64,000 nucleotides of DNA from contig NZ_JARDUB010000002.1 of NCBI RefSeq assembly GCF_029360665.1, positions 1 to 64,000 of the forward strand, read 5' to 3'. Source of the stretch: Eudoraea chungangensis. GTDB lineage: Bacteria; Bacteroidota; Bacteroidia; Flavobacteriales; Flavobacteriaceae. Both the position numbers and the translations under genes were made by a program. Positions 37,125 through 45,599 of the stretch are shown piece by piece (the first letter of the stretch is position 1; every line of letters starts with the position of its first letter). The notes beneath the pieces were generated by a model, which made no database searches, had not been told where the DNA came from, and saw only the letters and a program-made list of their open reading frames with translations.

Positions 37125-38633
37125 TTATTTAAGTTGAAACTCTGGTTGTCTAGAAAGATGCATAAGAAGAAGGAAGACTTGTGATGGTACTTCGGGACTT
37201 ACCGAGAGCATCCAAAGACCAAGGCCTCCAGCGACATAGTCGGCACCGTAATAATTTTCCGGCACATCTTCAATCTTAAAAACAGACATTGCATTTTCAA
37301 AGTCTTGAGGGGTAAGTAGTCCTTTGGGGGTAATCTTATCCACAATTGCGCTTACAACGGTTTCCGGATTACTGGTATTACTGTCTGCCGCACCAACGGC
37401 GTCCATGGCCAGGGTTCTGAATTGTTGTGGATTATTTTGATAAAACATCTCAAAAAACACTTCGGAAGAAAGCCATCTACCAATCATAAAATTGGTGTTT
37501 ATCCATTGTCGGTCTCTTTGCCATCCGGCAACATCAAAGGGATCAAATAATTCCTGACCCAGTAGTCTGCTTGTATCTACTACATTAAGTAAGGTTCCAT
37601 TATCATAGGCAAAACCAGTTTCGTTTAGTAAATTAAGGTAAATATCAAAGGGGCTTTTTATAATTACGCCAATAGCTTCATCATCGAAAAAGTGTTGGCT
37701 AGAAAACAATTGTTCTAGTACAGGGGCTATTTCAAAATTACTGCCTATAAAGGTATTAGCCATACCAGTAATTATGGTTTCTGCATTACCAGCGTCGTCT
37801 TTAGAATCTGGATGAACAAAAAACTCATAAAGTTTTCTGCAAATAAAGGTTGCTATTTGGGTAGGCCTCTCTTGGAAAAGAATGTCAATTACATCATTAT
37901 ATCCCCAGTTTCCTGTTTGCCCTAAAATTGTTTTTGGACCAGCATCGAATCGTTCAGGATTAAAGGTTACCGCCTCACAACCAATTTCACCTCTTTCAAC
38001 ATATCCTGTTAAGGCTTTTGCTGTTTCAATAATGTCTTCTTCGGTATAACCATTGCCCTCCCCTAAAGTAAATAGTTCGTATAACTCTCTGGCATAGTTT
38101 TCGTTTGGATTATTACCATTGTTATAAACCCCGTCAAGATAGTAAAGCATGGCACTAGTTAGACCTATCTCACTGACAAAAGTTTTAAAATTACCAATGG
38201 CATTTCTCTGTAAACAGTTAGTGTAATAGTAGAGAAATGAATTACAATCATAAACGTCTAATTCGGTAACAAAATGGTTACTCCAGAAGAAACTAAGGCG
38301 CTCCCTAAGATTATTGTTTAGAAGATCATCCGTATAGCTTATTCGCCACTCTTCACTTTGTGTCCTTCGGACCTGTCTGGCCAAGTCATCATCTGCAGGA
38401 TAATTACTATTATTCCAATCGGCCCAAGCCGGCGCAGGAGTAGGAGGCATGTTAATAGCTTCATTTATTAAGCTGGAAATCAGTGTGGGAGCGTTCTGCC
38501 CTACAGCCTGATCAATAGTTTGTACTGAGGCACTGAAGCCCAGTCTTCTGTACAAGTGCGCCGCCCTTTGTTTATCTAAGGGTGTTGTATATGGCGCTAA
38601 TGTAGAGGTATTACAATTAACGAAGTATTCCAT
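37125..38633 (-). CDS. DUF1800 family protein
   Basis: 502 residues with the DUF1800 pattern: AAHLYRRLGFSAS at the start, RLSFFWSNHFVT, NENYARELYELFTLGEGNGYTEEDI and the C-terminal helical region. No signal peptide or sorting domain is visible. The family is nearly always next to a DUF1501 gene, here 11 bp downstream, and the two are thought to act together on an unknown substrate. The 189-bp gap to yraN on the other side holds the shared divergent promoters. Confidence 0.88.
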   Translation of the reverse strand: MEYFVNCNTSTLAPYTTPLDKQRAAHLYRRLGFSASVQTIDQAVGQNAPTLISSLINEAINMPPTPAPAWADWNNSNYPADDDLARQVRRTQSEEWRISYTDDLLNNNLRERLSFFWSNHFVTELDVYDCNSFLYYYTNCLQRNAIGNFKTFVSEIGLTSAMLYYLDGVYNNGNNPNENYARELYELFTLGEGNGYTEEDIIETAKALTGYVERGEIGCEAVTFNPERFDAGPKTILGQTGNWGYNDVIDILFQERPTQIATFICRKLYEFFVHPDSKDDAGNAETIITGMANTFIGSNFEIAPVLEQLFSSQHFFDDEAIGVIIKSPFDIYLNLLNETGFAYDNGTLLNVVDTSRLLGQELFDPFDVAGWQRDRQWINTNFMIGRWLSSEVFFEMFYQNNPQQFRTLAMDAVGAADSNTSNPETVVSAIVDKITPKGLLTPQDFENAMSVFKIEDVPENYYGADYVAGGLGLWMLSVSPEVPSQVFLLLMHLSRQPEFQLK

Positions 38634-38822
38634 AGTTTTTTAGGCTTTAAGAACGTTCATGTGTTTAGGGGCAAATTCTTAACGCTTAAACTCAGTCTAT
38701 ATTATTGCATTTAAGGTATTTTCGATATTCTGCACGAAAAGTACAATCTAAAGTTTTATTTATCGGTTGAAACACCCATATTTTCGACCAAATGCTACTT
38801 TTTTTAAGAAACCTGTTAAATT

Positions 38823-39182
38823 ATGGCACGTCATAATCATTTTGGCAGCCTAGGCGAGGATTTGGCCGTAGATTTCCTTCAATCGCTCGACTATGAGATT
38901 CTGGAGAGAAATTATAGGTATTTAAAGGCAGAAATTGATATCCTTGCTAGGAAGGACGATTTACTTGTAGTAGTAGAGGTTAAGGCTAGGAGCTCTGGAC
39001 ATTTAAAGCCAATTGCAGAAACAGTTTCTAAAAAGAAAATCGCACTACTTGTTATGGCTACAGATAATTATATAGTATTAAAACACTTAGAAGTAGAAGT
39101 ACGCTTTGATATCATCACTATAGAAAAGACCCAAACGACGTATAAAATGGAACATATTAAAGACGCATTCTATTATTTCTAA
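38823..39182 (+). CDS. yraN: YraN/UPF0102 family nuclease-like protein
   Basis: 119 residues of the UPF0102 family: HFGSLGEDLAVDFLQ, then YEILERNYRYLKAEIDILARKDDLLVVVEVKAR, the nuclease-like E-x-D...E-V-K core (Glu, Asp, Glu-Val-Lys). The fold resembles Holliday junction resolvases, but activity is not established for most members. It lies 57 bp before the ACT-like gene, which has its own promoter. Confidence 0.92.
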   Translation: MARHNHFGSLGEDLAVDFLQSLDYEILERNYRYLKAEIDILARKDDLLVVVEVKARSSGHLKPIAETVSKKKIALLVMATDNYIVLKHLEVEVRFDIITIEKTQTTYKMEHIKDAFYYF

Positions 39183-39185
39183 ATA

Positions 39186-39217
39186 TTTGTGTTATTTGTA
39201 ACAATATGTTATATTTG
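39186..39217 (+). promoter_or_regulatory. Bacteroidetes-type promoter (TTTG-N20-TATATTTG)
   Basis: TTTG at 39186-39189, a 20-bp spacer and TATATTTG at 39210-39217, 22 bp before the ATG at 39240. The same two boxes with the same spacer occur ahead of mfd. Confidence 0.6.
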
Positions 39218-39239
39218 ATGAATATTTAAAATTAAAAGG

Positions 39240-39899
39240 ATGAAGACAATTTCTTCTGTGGTTGAGGATTATATTAAAAAGAAACCCTTTTTGCAAAGTG
39301 CTTTGGCACAAGGAATTATTAATCTCACCTCACTTTCTAGAATTATTAAGCCAGAAATTGAAGGAGAATTGGGAAAGGATATTCGCAATGGAGCTATAGT
39401 AATGGCATTAAAGCGATTATCTGACGATTTAGAGTTTAGAGCAACCCACCGTATAGTAAAAGTTCTCAAAAATATTGGGGAAATAACGGTACGGTCTTCA
39501 TTAACGGATTTTACCTTCTTAGTTTCGGATAGTATTTTAGAAAATCAAACCGAACTCCTAAACGAGGTAAATAAAAATAAGGATGTTTTTTATACCTCCT
39601 CCAGAGGAGTTAACGAATTGAATATTGTAGTGAGCAACAGCTTGGATCTAACCATCGAGAAGCTTTTTAAAGGGGAAAGGTGCACGCAAAAAGCCGAAAA
39701 CCTTTCCTCCATAACAGTAAAACTGCCTGCCGAAAATGTTTCCGTTCCTGGCATTTATTATTTTATATTCCAAAGGTTGGCTTGGGAGGGAATTGTCTTA
39801 TACGAAGTAATATCCACCACCAATGAGTTTACAATTTTGGTCAATGAAGATCAGGTTGATATTGCCTTTAAAACAATTAAAGACTTAAAGTCTTTGTAA
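39240..39899 (+). CDS. ACT-domain-like regulatory protein
   Basis: 219 residues with no membrane segment. The N-terminal half is helical with a helix-turn-helix-like stretch (GIINLTSLSRIIKPEIEGELGK begins it); the C-terminal 60 residues (SITVKLPAENVSVPGIYYFIF, then LYEVISTTNEFTILVNEDQVDIAF) match an ACT domain as in aspartokinases. So it may bind an amino acid and control DNA or a protein. It has its own promoter. I do not know the ligand. Confidence 0.7.
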   Translation: MKTISSVVEDYIKKKPFLQSALAQGIINLTSLSRIIKPEIEGELGKDIRNGAIVMALKRLSDDLEFRATHRIVKVLKNIGEITVRSSLTDFTFLVSDSILENQTELLNEVNKNKDVFYTSSRGVNELNIVVSNSLDLTIEKLFKGERCTQKAENLSSITVKLPAENVSVPGIYYFIFQRLAWEGIVLYEVISTTNEFTILVNEDQVDIAFKTIKDLKSL

Positions 39900-39938
39900 G
39901 AGAATCTTAATGACTGTTCAAAGGTTTGGGTGTAATAC

Positions 39939-41393
39939 TTACATTTCCCAACCCTTTCTATAGGTTCTTGTTACAAATTGGTTAGCCTCTTCTAAATTGG
40001 TTATTTTCATGTTTTCTCCATCCCATAAGAGTTTCTTTCGGGCGAAAAATTCCATCTTTTCTTCTTCATTCTCTCTTCTTAACATATAACTCCTAATAGC
40101 AAGATTTCCCATTAAAACGGTTTCGGTCATTGGGCCTGCATAATCAAAGGAAGAGGTGAGCGCTTGATGTTCCGGACTATTAAATCCGGCCTTACAAGCA
40201 TCGACCCATTTTCTTTGATGACCGTATTCTGGTTCTTCGTTTTCTTCTATTTCCGGACCAAACTCCGTACTACCATCATTAAGATAGAGTTTAGGAGTTA
40301 ATGGAGAACTATCATTAATATTGGTAGATATTATCCCGTTTTCCCCTATAATTAGTACTCCATTATTACTTCCAGGCCCGCCAATATCACTGTCTGCAGG
40401 AATAATTTTGGGATGTGAGGGTCTAATCCCCCCATCACTCCAAGTCATTTGAATCGGAGACTTGCTTTTATCTGTTTGATTAAAGTTAAGGGTTATAAAA
40501 GAGGAAGCAGGACAGCCCTCCGGATGATAATCCGCAGTCCACATTTGACTAAAAATAGTACCTACACTGCATTCTGCGTCCGTAGGGTATTTTAGCCCAA
40601 GGGTTCGAAAGGGAATATCTATTAGATGACAACCGACGTCTCCAAGAGCTCCTGTACCATAATCCCACCAGCCTCGCCAATTAAACGGATGTAAATTTGG
40701 TGTAAAGGGTTTAAATTCTGCCGGACCTAACCAGAGGTCCCAATTAAAGTCTTTGGGTTTTAAACTGGCATCAGGCTGTGGCATGGCATATCCCTGAGGC
40801 CAAACGGGTCTATTGGTCCAAACCTCTACCTTCGAAATTGCTCCTAAAACTTCAGAATCTACCCACTTCTGCACCATATCTAAAAGAGGATTTGAGCCTC
40901 CCTGATTCCCCATCTGACTTACTATTTTCTTCTCTCTGGCCAGTTCAGTGAGCATACGAGCTTCCTTTATATTATGCGTAAGTGGCTTTTGTACATAGAC
41001 ATGTATTCCTTTATTCATAGCATAGGCAGCAGCTGGTCCATGAACATGATCTGGGGTAGAAATTGTTACAGCATCTATGTCCTTTTCCTTGTCGAGCATT
41101 TTTCTGTAATCCTCATACAATTTTGCTTTAGGGAAGTTTTCTATAGAGGCTTTGGCCGTTCCAGAAAAATCAACATCACATAAGGCAACTACTCTTTCTC
41201 TACCCCCCACTGAAGCATTGAGAATATCACTTTTCCCTTTACCCCCAGCTCCAATAGCGGCTAAATTTAGTCGATCACTGGGAGCAGTGTAACCAATGCC
41301 ACCAAGGACATGTCTTGGGACTATAAATATGGAAGAGGCCATGGCCCCTTTTTTAAGAAAAGATCTACGGGAAGAATTGTTATTTTTTTTCAT
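39939..41393 (-). CDS. Gfo/Idh/MocA family oxidoreductase with Tat signal
   Basis: 484 residues. A twin-arginine leader (SSRRSFLKKGAMASS) is followed by the NAD(P) fold (LAAIGAGGKGKSDI), DAVTISTPDHVHGPAA and the Lys-Pro motif YVQKPLTHN. The C-terminal domain contains DVGCHLIDIPFR. Tat-exported members of this family act in the periplasm on sugars, with pre-loaded cofactor. The substrate is unknown. It sits alone between the ACT-like gene and mfd. Confidence 0.9.
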   Translation of the reverse strand: MKKNNNSSRRSFLKKGAMASSIFIVPRHVLGGIGYTAPSDRLNLAAIGAGGKGKSDILNASVGGRERVVALCDVDFSGTAKASIENFPKAKLYEDYRKMLDKEKDIDAVTISTPDHVHGPAAAYAMNKGIHVYVQKPLTHNIKEARMLTELAREKKIVSQMGNQGGSNPLLDMVQKWVDSEVLGAISKVEVWTNRPVWPQGYAMPQPDASLKPKDFNWDLWLGPAEFKPFTPNLHPFNWRGWWDYGTGALGDVGCHLIDIPFRTLGLKYPTDAECSVGTIFSQMWTADYHPEGCPASSFITLNFNQTDKSKSPIQMTWSDGGIRPSHPKIIPADSDIGGPGSNNGVLIIGENGIISTNINDSSPLTPKLYLNDGSTEFGPEIEENEEPEYGHQRKWVDACKAGFNSPEHQALTSSFDYAGPMTETVLMGNLAIRSYMLRRENEEEKMEFFARKKLLWDGENMKITNLEEANQFVTRTYRKGWEM

Positions 41394-41475
41394 TATACCA
41401 ATGTTGTTCTAGTTAAAGATAATGAATATTTGCCTTTAAATTTTATGCAGTTCAAGAAAGGGAGGTAAGTATTGA

Positions 41476-44400
41476 CTAGTTAGTAGAAGCACCAATAGAA
41501 CTAGAATTTTCCATTAAATCGGAGAAAGGGCTAAATTTTTCTAAGGCATTTTGAATACTTGAACTATTCTCCATAACTAAAAGAAGTCTTAAACCATTTC
41601 GGGTCTGTTTCTCTTTAAGTCTGCTATTAGACGGATTTTCTTGTACATGTCTCAGTACCGCATTGAATGTCTTACTCTGGTAAAATGGTGAATCCTGATC
41701 AGCAATAAAATAGCCAATTATTTTACCTTTTTTAAGAACCACTTTTTCCAATCCTAGGCTTTTGGCCAACCATTTAATTCGTATCGAATCTAGTAGGTCC
41801 GTAGCTTCAATAGGAAGAGGACCAAATCTGTCAACAAGTTGTTTTTCAAATTCTATAAGGTCTTGTTCCTTTTTTAACGAATTTAAGTGTGTGTATAGAA
41901 GCAAACGTTCCGAGATGCTATTAATATAGTCATCTGGAAAGAGTAATGCAAAATCAGTATCAATTTGTACATCTTTTACAAATTCTTTTGCTTTATCCTT
42001 AGACTCTTCATACAGTTCTTTAAACTCGTTTTCTTTTAACTCATCAATGGCTTCGGAGAGTATTTTTTGGTAGGTTTCAAAACCAATTTCATTGATAAAA
42101 CCACTTTGCTCTCCTCCTAAAAGATCTCCGGCACCTCTAATTTCTAAATCTTTCATAGCGATGTTAAAACCGCTGCCTAAAGCCGTAAATTGCTCCAGGG
42201 CCTGAATTCTTTTTCTAGCATCAGGAGTCATAGCCTCATATGGAGGAGTAACGAAATAGCAAAAGGCTTTTTTATTGCTTCGACCAACTCTACCTCGCAT
42301 TTGATGAAGATCGCTTAGCCCAAAGTTGTTGGCGTTATTTATAAAAATGGTATTGGCATTTGGCACATCTAAACCGCTTTCCACAATGGTTGTAGAGACC
42401 AGTACATCGAACTCACCATTCATAAAAGACAACATTAAAGCCTCTAGTTTCTTCCCTTCCATTTGCCCATGTCCTATGCCTACCTTAGCATCGGGATTAA
42501 GTCGTTGAATCATCCCGGCAACCTCTTTTATATTTTCAATTCGATTATGAATAAAAAAGACCTGCCCACCTCTTTGAATTTCATAGGAAACTGCGTCCCT
42601 AATTATTTCCTCACTAAATCGAATAACCTGACTTTCTATGGGATATCTGTTGGGTGGGGCAGTGTTAATTACAGATAAGTCCCGAGCGGCCATTAGACTA
42701 AATTGCAACGTTCTGGGAATAGGAGTTGCTGTAAGGGTTAATACATCTACATTTTCTTGTATTGACTTAAGTTTATCTTTTACAGAAACACCAAATTTCT
42801 GTTCTTCATCTACTATCAAAAGTCCTAAATCTTTAAACTTTATGTGTTTATTAGCCAATTGATGTGTGCCTATTATAATATCTATTTTACCTTTTTCCAG
42901 GTCTTCTGCAATAAGCTTTTTGTCTTTGGCAGTTCTAAACCTATTAATATAGTCTACTCGAACGGGCATTTCTTCTAAACGCTTGGAAAAGGTTCTGAAA
43001 TGCTGAAAAGCTAAGATGGTAGTGGGCACTAATACTGCCACCTGTTTGCCATTATCAACGGCTTTAAAAGCTGCTCTGATAGCGATCTCAGTTTTTCCAA
43101 AGCCAACATCCCCACATATGAGTCTGTCCATAGGTCTTTCGCTTTCCATATCTTTTTTAACGTCCAAAGTGGCCGTGCTTTGGTCGGGAGTGTCTTCATA
43201 AATAAAAGAGGCTTCTAATTCTAATTGTAAATAGCTATCCTTTTCATATTGAAACCCTTTTTCCAGTCTTCTTTTTGCGTATAGCTTTATTAAATCGAAA
43301 GCTATCTTTTTAACTTTCGACTTTGTCTTTTGTTTTAGTTTTTTCCACGCAGCAGATCCCAGTTTATATATTTTTGGTGCTACGCCATCTTTACCATTGT
43401 ACTTAGAGATTTTATGAAGCGAATGTATACTCACATATAATATGTCGCGTTCCCCATAAACTAGTTTTATGGCTTCTTGTTTTTTTCCCTCCACTTCTAT
43501 TTTCTGAAGGCCGCCAAATTTCCCTATACCATGATCAATATGAGTAACATAGTCTCCTATTTCTAGTTTAGTTAAATCTTTTAGGGTAATGGCTTGTTTT
43601 TTATTGTAGCCCGTTTTTAGGTGGAACTTGTGGTAACGTTCAAAAATTTGATGATCTGTATAGCAGACAATCTTTAGGTCCTGATCAATAAAACCTTGAT
43701 GTAATGGAAGCACTTCGGTTTTGTAGTGAACCGCTTGCTCAACTTCCAAGAAAATATCATGAAACCGTTTAGCCTGTTCTTTAGTGGCGCAAAAAATTAT
43801 ATTGTCATATCCTTTTTGATGATTTTTCTCAAGATCGGTTATGAGTAGGTCGAACTTTTTGTTGAAAGAAGGCTGTGGAATGGTAAAGAATTCTACTAAG
43901 GGAGTACTTTCTTTAGGCAGTGTATTAATATAAATACGTTTGTGATTTTGTAATTCTAGAAGCAGTTCTTTCGAGGATATAAATAGTTCTTCAGGAGAAG
44001 CTACTTTAATTTCTGATTGTAGGTCTACAAAAGCTTCCTTAGCCTTTTCAAATAAATTGTCTATCCGCTTTAGTAAAAACTCTTCATTTTTAATAAAAAC
44101 AGTTGATTTGGTTGAAATGTAGTTTAAGAAATTTTCTCTGCTTGAAAGGCTATATTTAAGTTCTACATTAGGGATGAGTGTGATTTGCGTAGTGGTTTTA
44201 ATAGATAATTGCGTTTCTACATCAAAGGTCCGAATGCTGTCTACTTCATCTCCAAAGAATTCAATTCTATACGGCTCGTCATGTGAAAATGAAAACACAT
44301 CCAAAATACCTCCGCGTACTGAAAACTCACCTGGTTCCGTAACAAAATCTACCCTTTTAAAACGGTATTCAAAAAGCACCTCATTTAAGAAGTCTAATGA

Positions 44401-44853
44401 AAGGGTTTCCCCTTTTTTTATTTTTAGGGTGTTCTTAGTGAGTTCTTTGCGTGTTACTACTTTTTCAAATAGGGCATCGGGATAGGTAACTATAATCGCT
44501 GGTTTTTTTCGGGAATTAATCCGATTAAGTACTTCGGCCCGTAATAGAACGTTGGCATTATCTGTTTCTTCGATTTGATAAGGCCTCCTATAACTTCCGG
44601 GATAGAAAAGCGTATTATCCGTGCCAAGAATTTGTTCCAGGTCATTGAGAATGTATGCGGCCTCCTCTTTGTCGTTTAGGACTAATACGAATGGACAATC
44701 TACTTTAGTAAATGTTGAGGCCACTACATAAGAAAGTGAAGAACCTACGAGTCCCTTCAGGGAGAGAGATTCTTCATTTTGGAGAATAAAATCTCTCAGT
44801 TTCCCAATTTTAGGAGACTGAACAAATTTTTGAAGTAAAATGGATTTAGTCAA
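41476..44853 (-). CDS. mfd: Transcription-repair coupling factor Mfd
   Basis: 1125 residues. Order: UvrB-like N-terminal domains, the RNA polymerase interaction domain (LEIGDYVTHIDHGIGKFGGLQ marks its start), Walker A GDVGFGKTEIAIR, DEEQKFGV, TATPIPRTLQ, then QMRGRVGRS and the TRCF C-terminal domain. It displaces stalled RNA polymerase at DNA lesions and recruits UvrA. The only start codon near the alignment is TTG (44853); the promoter box 17 bp upstream leaves no room for an earlier one. It is transcribed from its own promoter. Confidence 0.96.
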   Translation of the reverse strand: MTKSILLQKFVQSPKIGKLRDFILQNEESLSLKGLVGSSLSYVVASTFTKVDCPFVLVLNDKEEAAYILNDLEQILGTDNTLFYPGSYRRPYQIEETDNANVLLRAEVLNRINSRKKPAIIVTYPDALFEKVVTRKELTKNTLKIKKGETLSLDFLNEVLFEYRFKRVDFVTEPGEFSVRGGILDVFSFSHDEPYRIEFFGDEVDSIRTFDVETQLSIKTTTQITLIPNVELKYSLSSRENFLNYISTKSTVFIKNEEFLLKRIDNLFEKAKEAFVDLQSEIKVASPEELFISSKELLLELQNHKRIYINTLPKESTPLVEFFTIPQPSFNKKFDLLITDLEKNHQKGYDNIIFCATKEQAKRFHDIFLEVEQAVHYKTEVLPLHQGFIDQDLKIVCYTDHQIFERYHKFHLKTGYNKKQAITLKDLTKLEIGDYVTHIDHGIGKFGGLQKIEVEGKKQEAIKLVYGERDILYVSIHSLHKISKYNGKDGVAPKIYKLGSAAWKKLKQKTKSKVKKIAFDLIKLYAKRRLEKGFQYEKDSYLQLELEASFIYEDTPDQSTATLDVKKDMESERPMDRLICGDVGFGKTEIAIRAAFKAVDNGKQVAVLVPTTILAFQHFRTFSKRLEEMPVRVDYINRFRTAKDKKLIAEDLEKGKIDIIIGTHQLANKHIKFKDLGLLIVDEEQKFGVSVKDKLKSIQENVDVLTLTATPIPRTLQFSLMAARDLSVINTAPPNRYPIESQVIRFSEEIIRDAVSYEIQRGGQVFFIHNRIENIKEVAGMIQRLNPDAKVGIGHGQMEGKKLEALMLSFMNGEFDVLVSTTIVESGLDVPNANTIFINNANNFGLSDLHQMRGRVGRSNKKAFCYFVTPPYEAMTPDARKRIQALEQFTALGSGFNIAMKDLEIRGAGDLLGGEQSGFINEIGFETYQKILSEAIDELKENEFKELYEESKDKAKEFVKDVQIDTDFALLFPDDYINSISERLLLYTHLNSLKKEQDLIEFEKQLVDRFGPLPIEATDLLDSIRIKWLAKSLGLEKVVLKKGKIIGYFIADQDSPFYQSKTFNAVLRHVQENPSNSRLKEKQTRNGLRLLLVMENSSSIQNALEKFSPFSDLMENSSSIGASTN

Positions 44854-44869
44854 TCCGAAAACTTTTGTG

Positions 44870-44901
44870 CAAATATAATTCCGGTCAGGAGCCAGTCCAA
44901 A
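44870..44901 (-). promoter_or_regulatory. Bacteroidetes-type promoter for mfd (TTTG-N20-TATATTTG)
   Basis: On the minus strand, TTTG at 44898-44901, a 20-bp spacer and TATATTTG at 44870-44877. The -7 box lies 17 bp before the TTG start of mfd. Confidence 0.65.
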
Positions 44902-44908
44902 GAATGTT

Positions 44909-45541
44909 CTATATTTTTATTACCATTTCATCTGCAATGGCATAAAGATCTACTTTGGAGGTTTTTTTTAAAACATGGGAACCTGTAAATTCTCCAAAAG
45001 CAGGCAGTATCATTTGGTTTTTTTTCTTAAAAAAGCAGGGCAGCTTAAGGCTTTGCTTTCCCTTTCCTTTAAGTCTTATAGCAGGATGTATATGCCCGGC
45101 AAAATTAAAGTAGTTATCCTCTTCCTGAGGATAATGAGTGAATAGAAATTTATCAAAAATTAGTTTATCAAAAATTTGAACCCCTATTTTTTGGTATTTA
45201 TCTCTTGAAATAATATCGTGATTTCCCATGACCAAAACAAAACTTGTTCCCGATTCATTTACGAAGCCTTCAAACAAGGCCCATTCCAGATTTAAGGAAC
45301 TATGAAAAAGGTCTCCTAAAAAAATCACTTGCTTTGGTTTGAAATAATCAAGCGTATCTCGTAGGAGCTTAAAATTTTTATAGATAACCTTGCGAGGTAT
45401 GGCCATTCCAAACTTTCGGAAATGACTTACTTTTCCTAAATGTATATCGCTAATCAATAATTTCGATTCCTTTTCCCAGAATACGGCCCCAGTTGGATGC
45501 AGAATAAAACTATCGTTTTCAATAATCAAGTTGTGGATCAT
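44909..45541 (-). CDS. pdeM: Ligase-associated DNA damage response endonuclease PdeM
   Basis: About 210 residues from ATG at 45541 (an ATG at 45565 would add eight). It is a calcineurin-like metallophosphoesterase: LLISDIHLGKVSHFRKFG, VIFLGDLFHSSLN, VMGNHDI and FAGHIHPAI give the dinuclear metal ligands. PdeM belongs to a DNA repair cluster with ligase, exonuclease and an Lhr-type helicase. The helicase gene lies immediately upstream, 58 bp from the 45541 start, but ligase and exonuclease are absent from the window. Confidence 0.9.
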   Translation of the reverse strand: MIHNLIIENDSFILHPTGAVFWEKESKLLISDIHLGKVSHFRKFGMAIPRKVIYKNFKLLRDTLDYFKPKQVIFLGDLFHSSLNLEWALFEGFVNESGTSFVLVMGNHDIISRDKYQKIGVQIFDKLIFDKFLFTHYPQEEDNYFNFAGHIHPAIRLKGKGKQSLKLPCFFKKKNQMILPAFGEFTGSHVLKKTSKVDLYAIADEMVIKI

Positions 45542-45599
45542 GATCGTAAATATAGTTAATGACATAGAAGACGTTGTTCTTCTTGGCTATGTCCCAGGA

